A stretch of 64,000 nucleotides of DNA from positions 248,001 through 312,000 of the forward strand of contig JBJLIX010000001.1 in the NCBI GenBank assembly GCA_045563675.1, given 5' to 3'. The position numbers and the translations under genes were made by a program. Source of the stretch: AEGEAN-183 sp045563675. Lineage in GTDB: Bacteria; Pseudomonadota; Gammaproteobacteria; Magnimaribacterales; Magnimaribacteraceae. The notes beneath the pieces were generated by a model. That model had not been told where the DNA came from, made no database searches, and saw only the letters and a list, made by a program, of their open reading frames with translations. Positions 34,036 to 43,207 of the stretch are shown one piece after another (position 1 is the stretch's first letter; the number at the start of each line of letters is the position of its first letter).

Positions 34036-34575
34036 TTAAGAAAGATCTAATTCCTTTAATAGAATCCCCTTTTTATCCTTATCAGAAAGTATTGGGTTAG
34101 AAATTGACCAATCTATACCTACATCAGGATCATTCCATAATAAACAGAATTCATCTTCCGGAAAGTAATATTCTGTACATTTATACTCAAAATCAGCAGT
34201 ATCAGATAAAACCAAGAAACCATGAGCAAACCCCGGTGGAATCCATAGTTGGATCTTGTTCTCCTCAGATAACTTAAAACTCTCCCAAGAACCATAAGTT
34301 TCTGATTCAGCCCTCAAATCAACTATCACATCTAAAATCTCTCCTCTAGAAACCTTTACTAACTTTCCTTGCGGGTGTTCTTTTTGAAAATGCATTCCTC
34401 TAAGAACGTCCTTTGTTGACCTTGAAATATTATCTTGAACAAAGTCCAAATTTATTCCAAGGACCTCTTTATATCTTTTGAAATTAAAAGACTCCATAAA
34501 AAAACCCCTAGTATCTTGGTATACATCTGGTTCTATCGTGAAAACCCCTTTAATATTCCTTTCTTCTACCTTCAT
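34036..34575 (-). CDS. rmlC: dTDP-4-dehydrorhamnose 3,5-epimerase
   Basis: This cupin-fold epimerase is the third step of dTDP-L-rhamnose synthesis. It has DTRGFFMESFN, the catalytic His in LRGMHFQ, GKLVKVSRGEILDVIVDLR, WIPPGFAHGF and the aromatic Y of TEYYFPEDE, followed by WNDPDVGIDW. The length (179) is standard. Its start overlaps the rmlA stop by 4 nt. Confidence 0.93.
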   Translation of the reverse strand: MKVEERNIKGVFTIEPDVYQDTRGFFMESFNFKRYKEVLGINLDFVQDNISRSTKDVLRGMHFQKEHPQGKLVKVSRGEILDVIVDLRAESETYGSWESFKLSEENKIQLWIPPGFAHGFLVLSDTADFEYKCTEYYFPEDEFCLLWNDPDVGIDWSISNPILSDKDKKGILLKELDLS

Positions 34576-35441
34576 AATTTTTTTGATAAGCTTAAAAGAT
34601 ATTCACCATATGGGGAGTTACTTAATTTTTTAGCCTGTCTTTTTACATCTTCAATACTTATCCATTTATTCTTTAGGGCTATTTCTTCTAAACAAGCTAT
34701 CATCAAACCTTGGTTCTTCTGTATAGTTTGAACTAACTGACTAGCTTCCATGAGTGAATCAAATGTACCTGTATCTAACCATGCAAATCCTCTACCAAGA
34801 ATCTCTACTTCAAGGGAAGATTCCTTTAGGTAAAGGTTATTAAGGTCAGTTATTTCTAATTCCCCTCTACCTGAAGGCTTTATTTTTTTTGCCCTTTCAA
34901 CCACCTCATTGTCATAAAAATATAGACCAGTAACAGCATAATCTGACTTAGGCATACTAGGTTTTTCTTCAATATTTAATACTTTTCCTTCTTTATTAAA
35001 CTCAACTACACCAAATCTTTGAGGCTCTTGAGTAAAGCATCCAAAAATTGTAGCTCCATTTTTTTTTCTTGCTGCCTTTTCAAGTTTCTCACTAAAATGC
35101 TGACCATAAAAAATATTGTCTCCCAATACCAAACAAACATTTTCTTCACCAATAAAGTCTTCGCCTATAAGGAAGGCTTGTGCTAACCCTTCAGGATTTT
35201 CTTGTTCTGCATATTCAATTTCTATTCCTAATTGACTACCATCCTGGAGTAAGTTCTTATAAAGGGATAAGTCATTTGGAGTTGTAATTATTAGGATTTC
35301 TCTTATACCTGCTAGCATTAATACAGAGAGGGGATAATAAATCATGGGCTTATCATAGACAGGAAGAACCTGCTTAGATAAGCTCAAAGTTAAAGGGTGA
35401 AGACGACTCCCTTTTCCTCCTGCAAGAATTAATCCTTTCAT
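34572..35441 (-). CDS. rmlA: Glucose-1-phosphate thymidylyltransferase
   Basis: This is the first step of dTDP-rhamnose synthesis, and probably supplies any other dTDP-sugar made here. It has LILAGGKGSRLHPLT at the N-terminus, KQVLPVYDKPMIYYPLS, YAEQENPEGLAQAF, VLGDNIFYG, FGVVEFN and LEIEEKPSMPKS-like VLNIEEKPSMPKS. The length (289) is normal. It follows rmlB by 39 nt and is coupled to rmlC. Confidence 0.95.
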   Translation of the reverse strand: MKGLILAGGKGSRLHPLTLSLSKQVLPVYDKPMIYYPLSVLMLAGIREILIITTPNDLSLYKNLLQDGSQLGIEIEYAEQENPEGLAQAFLIGEDFIGEENVCLVLGDNIFYGQHFSEKLEKAARKKNGATIFGCFTQEPQRFGVVEFNKEGKVLNIEEKPSMPKSDYAVTGLYFYDNEVVERAKKIKPSGRGELEITDLNNLYLKESSLEVEILGRGFAWLDTGTFDSLMEASQLVQTIQKNQGLMIACLEEIALKNKWISIEDVKRQAKKLSNSPYGEYLLSLSKKL

Positions 35442-35480
35442 TTTATTAAATACTGTTAAGCCTCAATAAGTAATTCTTGA

Positions 35481-36485
35481 TTATGCTAACCATTCTTTAT
35501 TCTCAATAAACCATTCTATAGTTTTCTCTAATCCTGTTTCAAAGGATTCAGAAGGAGCCCAGTTTAACTCCTTCTTGATCTTAGAAGAATCAATTGCATA
35601 CCTAAAGTCATGCCCAGGCCTATCATCAACAAAAACTATTAGATCCTTATAACTTCCTTCTTTTAGAGGTATTTTCTTATCCATAATGGAACAAACAAGA
35701 TTAATAACTTCTATATTTGATTTCTCATTATTCGCTCCTATATTATAGGTTTCACCTGGAATGCCATCTGTTAATACCTTGTATAAGGCTTTTACATGAT
35801 CTTCAACATACAGCCAATCACGTATTTGTTTCCCCTTTCCATATATAGGTATATCTTTTCTTTTTAGGGCATTCTTTATGCTTTTCGGTATAAGTTTCTC
35901 AGGGAAATGATAAGGTCCATAATTATTTGAACAATTGGTTATTAAGATTGGAACTTCATAAGTTCTATACCAAGACCTAACCAAGTGATCTGAAGAAGCC
36001 TTAGAGGCGGAATATGGGGAACTAGGGTCATATTTAGTTTCTTCGGTAAAAAAGTTATTTGTATCAGCAAGATCTCCAAATACTTCATCTGTAGAAACAT
36101 GTAAAAATCTAAATTTATCAATCTTGTTAGTATTATTTTGAAGTAATTCTCTAGAAGCCTCTAATAAATTAAAAGTACCAATTATATTTGTATTGATAAA
36201 TTCTAGAGGCCCTTGAATAGACCTATCAACATGAGACTCAGCGGCTAAATGCATTACAGAATCTGGATTAAATATTTTAAATATTTTAAAAATATCCTCT
36301 TTATTTAAGATATCAATTTTTTCAAAAAAGAAATTCTCATGGTCCTTTACTAAATCAAGATTTAGTAAATTACCAGCATAGGTGAGTTTATCTAGAACCA
36401 GGACTTCATGCTCAGTCTCATTTATAAGCATTCTAACTAGAGCTGACCCTATGAATCCTGCACCTCCTGTTACTATAATCTTCAT
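35481..36485 (-). CDS. rmlB: dTDP-glucose 4,6-dehydratase
   Basis: This is the second step of dTDP-rhamnose synthesis. The extended SDR has VTGGAGFIGSALVR at the N-terminus, HLAAESHVDRS, STDEVFGDL, and YSASKASSDHLVRSW with the catalytic Tyr-x3-Lys, followed by NCSNNYGPYHFPEKLIP. The length (334) is a little short of the E. coli protein. A 9-bp tandem repeat encodes IFKIFK inside the N-terminal half. Confidence 0.95.
   Translation of the reverse strand: MKIIVTGGAGFIGSALVRMLINETEHEVLVLDKLTYAGNLLNLDLVKDHENFFFEKIDILNKEDIFKIFKIFNPDSVMHLAAESHVDRSIQGPLEFINTNIIGTFNLLEASRELLQNNTNKIDKFRFLHVSTDEVFGDLADTNNFFTEETKYDPSSPYSASKASSDHLVRSWYRTYEVPILITNCSNNYGPYHFPEKLIPKSIKNALKRKDIPIYGKGKQIRDWLYVEDHVKALYKVLTDGIPGETYNIGANNEKSNIEVINLVCSIMDKKIPLKEGSYKDLIVFVDDRPGHDFRYAIDSSKIKKELNWAPSESFETGLEKTIEWFIENKEWLA
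36270..36287. repeat. Two perfect 9-bp tandem repeats inside rmlB
   Basis: The unit AAATATTTT occurs twice in a row and a third time imperfectly. Each unit encodes three in-frame residues (IFK on the minus strand), so slippage would alter length by three residues without a frameshift. Confidence 0.7.
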
Positions 36486-36494
36486 GATAAATGC

Positions 36495-37739
36495 TTAAAA
36501 AGTGCTTCTTTTTCTAAAAAGGTCTGATAAGTAAATAAGTCCAAAAGCTGAAAAAATTAGCAGAAGAGGATAAATGGGCTGGGAGTATCTTGTTTCAATA
36601 TTATAGAAAGGCAAATATATGAAAGCATTGTATATGATCGGGGTAGCTAGAAGAAGTAAATGCTTATACCTGTAAACCGATAAATATAATCCCAAAATAA
36701 AAAAAACTAAAAGTATAGTATTTAAGATATAAAAAGATCCTTTTAAAACCGTCCAGGCAAGACTTTCTCTTTCCAATTTCCATTTAACTAAATCAGTTCT
36801 AGTTCCCATCCACATCTTTGGCATTCTCTTCAACCAAGTTGTTAATAAATCTATAGGGTGCTCTTTAATATAAGAAATTGTTTGTTGTTTGAAGAAACTT
36901 TGGTTACTTTCTGCATTGAGAAATTTATCCTTTAAATCATCTTCACTCATTTCCAAGTTATGAATTTTAAAAATTTTATCAGGAATATAATCTGGATTAT
37001 TTACAGGCATAACATCATCTTTTTCACTGGTCATATAGGTCCCTACAAATAGATTTAGCCAGAATATTCCCCCACTACTTATAAAGAAACCGCCTTGATC
37101 TTGTGCGGAGTTTCGTAACATCCAAGGAGATATCATTAGTAAAAAGCCTAACGAGAAAATAATAAGTCCCTTTCTTTCTTCTGAGTTAAATATAGAAAAA
37201 AGAAGAAATAAAAAAGGTAATAGAAGATAAATATCTCTCGTAAGTGCAGCTGCACCTAAAACAAGGCCCGAAATGAACCATTTTTTAGATACAAATAATA
37301 TAGTTCCTAAGCATAAGAACAAACTGACTAAAGTCTCGGCTAAAGCCCTTCCATTATAAATTGCGTCAAATGGTGAAATGCTAACAATTAGTGCACAAAT
37401 AAATGCCATCTTCGGATTGCTTTCCTTTAAAAAGAAATAAATAGCTATAGGTATAGGGAAATAAATAAGGCTTTGTGCTATGAATAAAAATAAGGGACTA
37501 TCACTGAAGTATAAAATTAAAGAAAGAAAGAAAGGATATAAGGGGGCCCTAGTGAAGTGACTTGCTGAGTCATAATGAGTTCCAGAACTAATAATATTTT
37601 TGGCTACTTCAAAATAATAAATACTATCTCCAGAACTAAATGGTTGAGAGAAATCGAAGAAGAAATAAACAATAGATCTTACTAGTATCCAAGCTAGAAA
37701 TAGCATAGAAACTGCTTTTAAATATTCTTTTTTAATCAT
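36495..37739 (-). CDS. GT39/ArnT-like membrane glycosyltransferase
   Basis: The protein has about ten to twelve hydrophobic segments. The first periplasmic loop carries GDSIYYFEVAKNI with the conserved Asp, and RAPLYPFFLSLIL follows, both typical of GT-C enzymes that use polyprenyl-phosphate sugars. It overlaps the gtrA-like stop by 8 nt and follows gtrB, so the three genes look like a periplasmic modification cassette: GtrB charges the lipid carrier, GtrA flips it, and this enzyme transfers the sugar (role by family knowledge). Confidence 0.75.
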   Translation of the reverse strand: MIKKEYLKAVSMLFLAWILVRSIVYFFFDFSQPFSSGDSIYYFEVAKNIISSGTHYDSASHFTRAPLYPFFLSLILYFSDSPLFLFIAQSLIYFPIPIAIYFFLKESNPKMAFICALIVSISPFDAIYNGRALAETLVSLFLCLGTILFVSKKWFISGLVLGAAALTRDIYLLLPFLFLLFSIFNSEERKGLIIFSLGFLLMISPWMLRNSAQDQGGFFISSGGIFWLNLFVGTYMTSEKDDVMPVNNPDYIPDKIFKIHNLEMSEDDLKDKFLNAESNQSFFKQQTISYIKEHPIDLLTTWLKRMPKMWMGTRTDLVKWKLERESLAWTVLKGSFYILNTILLVFFILGLYLSVYRYKHLLLLATPIIYNAFIYLPFYNIETRYSQPIYPLLLIFSAFGLIYLSDLFRKRSTF

Positions 37740-38202
37740 TTAAAGTATTTTCTTCATTAAGCTCTCTGTTTTCTTTGACTTTGAATGAATATTTTGAAAG
37801 CAGAAAGAAAGTAAAAATTACACATATAAATATAGATAAAGCACCAGCATAAACAGGATCAAAGAGAAATAATTCTACAAAAATATAAATCAGAATCAGA
37901 TTTAAAATAAAAGTAATCAAGTAACTATTAAAAAATCTTAGAAATTCTTTAAAAGCTTCTAGACCAACCTCATTAGAACCAAAAGTGAAGTATTTATGAA
38001 AGAAGAAAGAATTAATGATTCCTAAAATATGGGAACAAGTTATTGCAAGTAAATAAGAATAAGAACCAATTAAAAGCATTTCATCAAAGATAAAAAGGGA
38101 AAACACAAAAATTGAATAGCCAAATAGAGTATTCCAAGAACCTACCAACAGGAACCTTAATTCTGTCTTAAATTTATCTAATAAAGGAAATTTGCTGTTC
38201 AA
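37732..38202 (-). CDS. gtrA: GtrA-like membrane protein
   Basis: A 156-residue protein has four hydrophobic helices and the family start LRFLLVGSWNTLFGYSIFVF, followed by FFFHKYFTFG and a final segment LSKYSFKVK. GtrA proteins are thought to flip undecaprenyl-phosphate-linked sugars. It lies 12 nt after gtrB and overlaps the GT39-like gene, completing a three-gene cassette. Confidence 0.85.
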   Translation of the reverse strand: MNSKFPLLDKFKTELRFLLVGSWNTLFGYSIFVFSLFIFDEMLLIGSYSYLLAITCSHILGIINSFFFHKYFTFGSNEVGLEAFKEFLRFFNSYLITFILNLILIYIFVELFLFDPVYAGALSIFICVIFTFFLLSKYSFKVKENRELNEENTLND

Positions 38203-38214
38203 ATTATTTTGAAT

Positions 38215-39168
38215 TTATATATCTTGAGAATCATTCAGAAAATTAATTCTCTCTTTCTCAATAACCAAGGGCCTTTGTTTTACCTGGGTATAAATTGCGC
38301 CTATGTATTCTCCGATAATTCCTATAAAGATTAGCTGAACTGAAGCAAAGAAAAATATACCAATAACCATAGGAGCTGTGCCTGCTTCAAAAACATCCCA
38401 ATAAATAAGCTTAGCAATAAAATAAGAAGCTGCCACAATAATACTTATAAAAGAAACCAAAAATCCTATGAAGGTTGCCAGTCTCAGAGGGACTTTAGAA
38501 TGATTTACGAAACCTAGCATTGCAATATCATAGAGAGTATAGAAATTATTCTTAGTCTTACCTTTGTTTCTTTGAGGCTGAGTATACTCAATTTCTTTTC
38601 TTTCAAATCCAAGTTCTGTAATTAATCCTCTTAGATAGGGATATGGGTCATTTAATTCCTTTATGCATTGAACAAAAGATTTATCATAAAGCCCAAATCC
38701 AGTGAAGTTCTTTATCTGTTCAGTGTCCGAATATTTCTCGATTAGTCTATAATAAATTTTTCTGACAGTGAACATAAGAAAATTTTCTTCACTTTTTGTT
38801 TTCACCCCTACAACTACTTTAAATCCCTTCTCCCATTCTTCTATAAAATCTTTAATCAAACTTGGAGGATCTTGTAAGTCAGATACTAATAGAACAGTGG
38901 CATCGCCTGAACTTTGAAAAATTCCATGGTAAGGAGATCTTATGTGACCAAAATTTCTGGAATTTATAATTACTTTAATTCTTTTATTATTTTTTGCCAG
39001 ACGTCTTAATATATCAATCGTATTATCTGTAGAACTGTTATCTATAAAAATATGCTCATAATCATAGTCAGATAAAGATTCTTTGAATAATTCTTCAACT
39101 GTTTTACATAATAACTCTATATTTCCTTCTTCGTTATAGCATGGTGTAACAATACTAATTAATTTCAA
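38215..39168 (-). CDS. gtrB: GtrB-like undecaprenyl-phosphate glycosyltransferase
   Basis: A GT-A family 2 domain (about 1-220) has SIVTPCYNEEGNIELL, IFIDNSSTDNT, NSRNFGH and LLVSDLQDP with the metal-binding Asp. Two C-terminal membrane helices follow (about 230-255 and 265-290), the second running into FIGIIGEYIGAIY, which is diagnostic of the GtrB/DPM1-like group. Translation starts at TTG, 5 nt after a perfect AGGAGG (39174-39179). It opens the gtrB-gtrA-GT39 cassette. Confidence 0.88.
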   Translation of the reverse strand: MKLISIVTPCYNEEGNIELLCKTVEELFKESLSDYDYEHIFIDNSSTDNTIDILRRLAKNNKRIKVIINSRNFGHIRSPYHGIFQSSGDATVLLVSDLQDPPSLIKDFIEEWEKGFKVVVGVKTKSEENFLMFTVRKIYYRLIEKYSDTEQIKNFTGFGLYDKSFVQCIKELNDPYPYLRGLITELGFERKEIEYTQPQRNKGKTKNNFYTLYDIAMLGFVNHSKVPLRLATFIGFLVSFISIIVAASYFIAKLIYWDVFEAGTAPMVIGIFFFASVQLIFIGIIGEYIGAIYTQVKQRPLVIEKERINFLNDSQDI

Positions 39169-39173
39169 TTTAA

Positions 39174-39179
39174 CCTCCT
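39174..39179 (-). promoter_or_regulatory. Strong Shine-Dalgarno for the TTG start of gtrB
   Basis: AGGAGG on the minus strand, 5 nt before TTG, fixes the start codon. Strong SD sequences are rare in this window, so the pairing with a weak start codon stands out. Confidence 0.8.
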
Positions 39180-39230
39180 AACAATCCTGTAAGTTTCTCA
39201 AAAAAATGGTTTTTTTGCTTCATCTATTTA

Positions 39231-40133
39231 TTAATTCAGTTCCAGCTTAGAGAGCTCACGTAGAAACTCTTGGGAGCCTGATACTGATTGAAATACATCT
39301 GGTACAGCTATCCTTTCAAGTACAGGGAATTTTTTAATTTTTTTATCTAAGAAAAGATCGTTAGCTTCTTCTAAGATATAAGACCCAAATCCTCCGGAGC
39401 GTTGATGTTCTTCGAAGGTAATAATTTTTTCATAGTGATTAAAAATTTTCTTTAATTGGTCTTTATCTATCAATCCAATAAATGGGCAACTGTAAAGACT
39501 ATATCCCAGTGATTTATTCTTTATTTGAGAGAGTGCCTCTCCTAAAATAGCGCTATTAGATAAAACTGCTACCTTCTCTTCTCCTTTTATAACTCTGATA
39601 ATTTCACCTGGTTTCAATTCTTTTATACTTAGATCTTTATGGATTTTTGGTTCTCCTGATTTATTAAGCCTTATGTAACCAGGTCCCTTTCTTTTAGCAA
39701 AAAAAGAGGTGATTAAATTAGCTTCAATTGGGTCTGCTGGTGCCCCAAGCAGCATATTTGGCAAAGATCTCAACATGGCAAAATCTTCTGTAGAGTGATG
39801 GGAGGGCCCAAGAGAACCATAAGCATAACCCCCTCCAACTGAAACTAAAGTTACATTTAGATTGTGATAACAAATATCGTATCTAACTTGCTCCATAGCT
39901 CTTAAGGTAGGAAAATTTCCTATAGAATAAACAAAGACATTGTAGCCTTCCATTGCAAGCCCTGAAGCTACTAAAGACATATTTTGTTCGCTAACTCCTA
40001 AATTTAAAAATCTATCTGGAAACTGGTCAATAAACTCTTCAAGAACTGAAAATCCTAAATCTCCGCATAAAAGAAATATTTTCTTATCTTTGAATGCTAG
40101 ATTACTAAGGCTGTTAATAAAACTGGTCCTCAT
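39231..40133 (-). CDS. Transketolase-like protein, C-terminal half
   Basis: This carries the pyrimidine-binding and C-terminal domains of a transketolase (300 residues). It has LNLGVSEQNMSLVASGLA with the cofactor-activating Glu49, a YGSLGPSHHSTEDFAMLR active-site segment, and FEEHQRSGGFG in the C-terminal domain. It overlaps the N-terminal-half gene by 4 nt (ATGA). Split transketolases in polysaccharide loci are expected to move two-carbon units onto keto sugars rather than serve the pentose pathway (inference from context). Confidence 0.85.
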   Translation of the reverse strand: MRTSFINSLSNLAFKDKKIFLLCGDLGFSVLEEFIDQFPDRFLNLGVSEQNMSLVASGLAMEGYNVFVYSIGNFPTLRAMEQVRYDICYHNLNVTLVSVGGGYAYGSLGPSHHSTEDFAMLRSLPNMLLGAPADPIEANLITSFFAKRKGPGYIRLNKSGEPKIHKDLSIKELKPGEIIRVIKGEEKVAVLSNSAILGEALSQIKNKSLGYSLYSCPFIGLIDKDQLKKIFNHYEKIITFEEHQRSGGFGSYILEEANDLFLDKKIKKFPVLERIAVPDVFQSVSGSQEFLRELSKLELN

Positions 40134-40939
40134 GACTTAGATTTAATTTCTCTTATAGCTTGTTCATATTGTTTTTTATCAGGGGACTTATAGTGCCATA
40201 ACAATTTGTTTTCCATGAAAGAAACTCCTTTTCCTTTAATTGTGTTTGCTAAAATTACTAATGGTTTGGCTCTTTCTGATTTTGCATATTTCAAAGAAGA
40301 GGAAATTTCTTTATGACTATGTCCGTCTATGTCAAGACACTCAAAGCCAAAAGAGTCCATTTTGGATTTAAGAGGTTCTAGGTTTAAAACATCTTCAACA
40401 TTACCAAAGCTTTGTATCTTATTGAAATCAACAATTATCGTTAAGTTATTTAATTTATGATGACTAGCAAATAATAAAGCTTCCCAAGTTGAGCCTTCAT
40501 CTAGTTCTCCATCGCTCACTATTGAGAAAACATGATTCTTTTGACCTTTTAATTTTAAGGCTTTCGAAACTCCACAAGCTACTCCTAAAGCATGTCCTAG
40601 GCTTCCAGTAGAGAGCTCTATTCCTGGTAAATGATGGCTAACATGAGCAGTAAAAAAAGTGCCATCTTTGATGAAATCTTCTACTAAATTATAATCCCTT
40701 AAAAAACCACACTCATCTAGAACAGCATAAAGAGCAGTACAAGCATGTCCTTTCCCATAAAAAAGCCTATCTCTTGATCTATTATCAGGGTCTTTAGGAT
40801 CAATTTCTAGAAAACCTGAATATAAAACTGCCAGCACATCAGCTATAGATAAAGACCCTCCCAGGTGAGAAGCGTTCTTTTTATAACAAAGCTCAAGAGC
40901 TTTTAATCTAACCTTTTGCGCTAATTGAACTGATTTCAT
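40130..40939 (-). CDS. Transketolase-like protein, N-terminal half (TPP-binding)
   Basis: This carries the pyrophosphate-binding domain of a transketolase (269 residues). It has KNASHLGGSLSIADVL, YGKGHACTALYA, STGSLGHALGVACG, and the TPP motif SDGELDEGSTWEA (142-154) ending in DFNKIQ (Asn173). Together with the following gene it rebuilds one enzyme of about 570 residues. It lies directly behind an SDR and the rfbF-rfbG-rfbH-like genes, suggesting that the CDP-4-keto sugar is the acceptor (inference). Confidence 0.87.
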   Translation of the reverse strand: MKSVQLAQKVRLKALELCYKKNASHLGGSLSIADVLAVLYSGFLEIDPKDPDNRSRDRLFYGKGHACTALYAVLDECGFLRDYNLVEDFIKDGTFFTAHVSHHLPGIELSTGSLGHALGVACGVSKALKLKGQKNHVFSIVSDGELDEGSTWEALLFASHHKLNNLTIIVDFNKIQSFGNVEDVLNLEPLKSKMDSFGFECLDIDGHSHKEISSSLKYAKSERAKPLVILANTIKGKGVSFMENKLLWHYKSPDKKQYEQAIREIKSKS

Positions 40940-40964
40940 AGATCAATTAATTATCATAACCTAA

Positions 40965-41984
40965 TTATGAAAGAATAGTCTGCTTATACCAAAGACTAGT
41001 TTTTCTAATAGCTGAATCTAAATTAGTCCAGACTTCTAAGTCTAGTTCTTCCTTTGCCTTTTCGATTGAGGGCACATATCTCATCCTAGTTGTAGATTCT
41101 TTTGAATTTGTTTCTACTTTAATATCTTTATTAATCGCTTTAGAAACAGAGATTGCAGCCTCTTTTATACTCATTTCAATATCTGATCCGACATTTACTA
41201 TAAGTTTATGCTTACCTCTAAGTAATATCTTAAGGATCCATATAGAAAAATCTGCAGCATATAGAAAAGTTCTAATTGAAGCACCATCAGTATTAAGTTT
41301 GATATCCTTACCCTCAGTTCCAGATTTAATGAAATTTCCAATGGCAAATTGACTAGTAAAATGCATAAAAGGGCCTAAAAAAGCAAAACATCGAGCTATA
41401 GATATATTTTTTATTTCTTTATTCTTTAAAATATTTATCTCAGCTGCCCTCTTAGCAACCGCATAAGGCTCTAATAAGGAGTGCTTGTTTGAGAATTCTT
41501 GATCTTCTTTAATCTTTTTTACACTTTTAGGTTGCTCACCATATATTGCACCCGAACTTAAAAATATTAGAGAATCAACATTAGAATTTCCATAATTCCT
41601 TAATATATTGTCTGTACCAAGGATGACAGTTTCTCTTATTTTATTTGAAGAAAGCGTATCTGCAGCTCCATGTATTATATGGCTAAAATTACCTAAGTCA
41701 TGAGGTAGATCAGCTATATCACTTTTTACAAACTTTAAGTCTTTAATCTTTATAAGAAAAGGGTATCTCGAAAGAAAAATTTCAGGATTCCTTGAAATTA
41801 CTACTATTTCACATGATAAGGAGAAGTTTTTATTTAAATCTATTAATGAAAATAGAATCCAAGTACCTAGGAATCCAGTACCTCCGGTTAAAAGTATTCT
41901 TGCATTAGATAAGTCCTTAATAAAAGCCTCACACCCTTTGGAAATAGATAAGAGATCTTCTTCAAAGATTTCATTTTGATGCAT
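40965..41984 (-). CDS. NAD-dependent epimerase/dehydratase (SDR) of the CDP-sugar module
   Basis: This extended SDR has about 28 residues before the nucleotide-binding motif LLTGGTGFLGTW. IIHGAADT, SSGAIYG and catalytic YAVAK follow, then RCFAFLGPF and RTFLYAADFS. It lies between the rfbH-like dehydrase and the split transketolase, so it likely reduces or epimerises the CDP-keto sugar before or after branching. The exact reaction cannot be read from the sequence. Confidence 0.75.
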   Translation of the reverse strand: MHQNEIFEEDLLSISKGCEAFIKDLSNARILLTGGTGFLGTWILFSLIDLNKNFSLSCEIVVISRNPEIFLSRYPFLIKIKDLKFVKSDIADLPHDLGNFSHIIHGAADTLSSNKIRETVILGTDNILRNYGNSNVDSLIFLSSGAIYGEQPKSVKKIKEDQEFSNKHSLLEPYAVAKRAAEINILKNKEIKNISIARCFAFLGPFMHFTSQFAIGNFIKSGTEGKDIKLNTDGASIRTFLYAADFSIWILKILLRGKHKLIVNVGSDIEMSIKEAAISVSKAINKDIKVETNSKESTTRMRYVPSIEKAKEELDLEVWTNLDSAIRKTSLWYKQTILS

Positions 41985-42004
41985 TTAAAAGGCTACCTTT
42001 TATA

Positions 42005-43207
42005 TTAAAATTGATCAAAAAAACTTTTCATTGATTCATGTATATGATCCAGTTGCTTGATAGACAAGCCATGATGGCAAGCCAATAGCATTCCACCCCG
42101 CATAACTTTATCTGCTTCAGTAAAGTCATCTGCTTTTCCTACGCAATCAATATCTTTAAAGCCAGGTTGGCGAAGAATATTTCCAGTAAAGACTACTCTT
42201 GTTTGTATATTTCTTTTTTCAAGAAAAATTTGTAAATCTCTTCTGGAAAAAGGCGCGGTCTCAGAAATCACAGCAGGATACGCCAGCCATCCCGTTTCTG
42301 AATTTTCTGTTTGCTCTGGTAAGGAAATCCAATTCTTATAAGTTTCTAAAAATTCAGTATGACTTTTAAAAGCTTTCTGTCTTTTAAGGCTATTCTCTGA
42401 GAGTTTTTTTAATTGGATTAGAGCAAAAGCTGCACTTATCTCAGATGGTTCTAGTTGATAGCCTATTTCTTCGAAAACAAATTTTGCATCATATTCAATG
42501 CCTTCTAAGCTTACTCTGAATCTATCTTCAATGGCCTCGCTGTCAGCAAAAAGAGATGATGATCTACCCCAAGACCTTAATAACTTTGCTTTTTCAAGAA
42601 CTTCTAAGTCTGAAGTACATAACATACCCCCATTGCCGGCTCCATTTATGATGTGAGAACCATAAAAACTAGTTATTGAGTGGTCACAATAATGTCCAGT
42701 AGAAACTCCATTAAGAGTTGAACCTAAGCAATCTGCTGAATCCTCAATTAAAATTAAGTTATGTCGATCAGCAATTTTTCTTAATTCATCCCACTTACAC
42801 ACATTTCCTATTAAATTAGGTGCAAGAATAGCCTTTGTTCTTTCAGAAATCTTTTCTTCTATTAAATCTATGTTAATACAATAAGTATTGGGAGATACGT
42901 CTACAAAACAAGGAATCAAAGAGTTCTTTACTAAACATCCTACTGTTGTTGCAAATGTGAGAACGGGAGTTATAACCTCAGAACCTGGTTCTATACCTAA
43001 AGATTCAATCGTTAAATACAAAGCAGAAGAACCAGAATTGACCATAAGACCATATTCTTTATCAAAAAGATTAGAAACTTTCTTTTCAAAACTCTGAGTC
43101 TTGGATCCCATTTGTGTTGTACTCTTAAGTACCTCTATAACAGCTTCTATCTCTTCTTCTCCATGAACAGTTGATCCATAAGGAACCCTTATATAGTCAT
43201 CATTCAT
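42005..43207 (-). CDS. RfbH/E1-like PLP-dependent sugar 3-dehydrase lacking Fe-S cysteines
   Basis: A DegT/DnrJ/EryC1-fold PLP enzyme shows VNSGSSAL (57-64), ILIEDSAD (153-160) and SFYGSHIINGAGNGG (180-194). The Schiff-base Lys of aminotransferases is replaced by His185, the mark of 3-dehydrases such as RfbH/E1 and ColD. The four cysteines that hold the [2Fe-2S] cluster in E1 are not there: the region after RSWGR reads SSSLFADSEA. It sits behind rfbG, so a CDP-4-keto-6-deoxyglucose substrate is likely, but the electron-transfer step must differ from E1/E3 (inference). No E3 reductase is seen nearby. Confidence 0.82.
   Translation of the reverse strand: MNDDYIRVPYGSTVHGEEEIEAVIEVLKSTTQMGSKTQSFEKKVSNLFDKEYGLMVNSGSSALYLTIESLGIEPGSEVITPVLTFATTVGCLVKNSLIPCFVDVSPNTYCINIDLIEEKISERTKAILAPNLIGNVCKWDELRKIADRHNLILIEDSADCLGSTLNGVSTGHYCDHSITSFYGSHIINGAGNGGMLCTSDLEVLEKAKLLRSWGRSSSLFADSEAIEDRFRVSLEGIEYDAKFVFEEIGYQLEPSEISAAFALIQLKKLSENSLKRQKAFKSHTEFLETYKNWISLPEQTENSETGWLAYPAVISETAPFSRRDLQIFLEKRNIQTRVVFTGNILRQPGFKDIDCVGKADDFTEADKVMRGGMLLACHHGLSIKQLDHIHESMKSFFDQF

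Noticed and set aside
39200..39216. A7-TGG-T7 palindrome between the transketolase and gtrB genes as a terminator
   Set aside because: The stem is made only of A:T pairs around a 3-nt loop, with no further T-tract. It is too weak to call in such AT-rich DNA.
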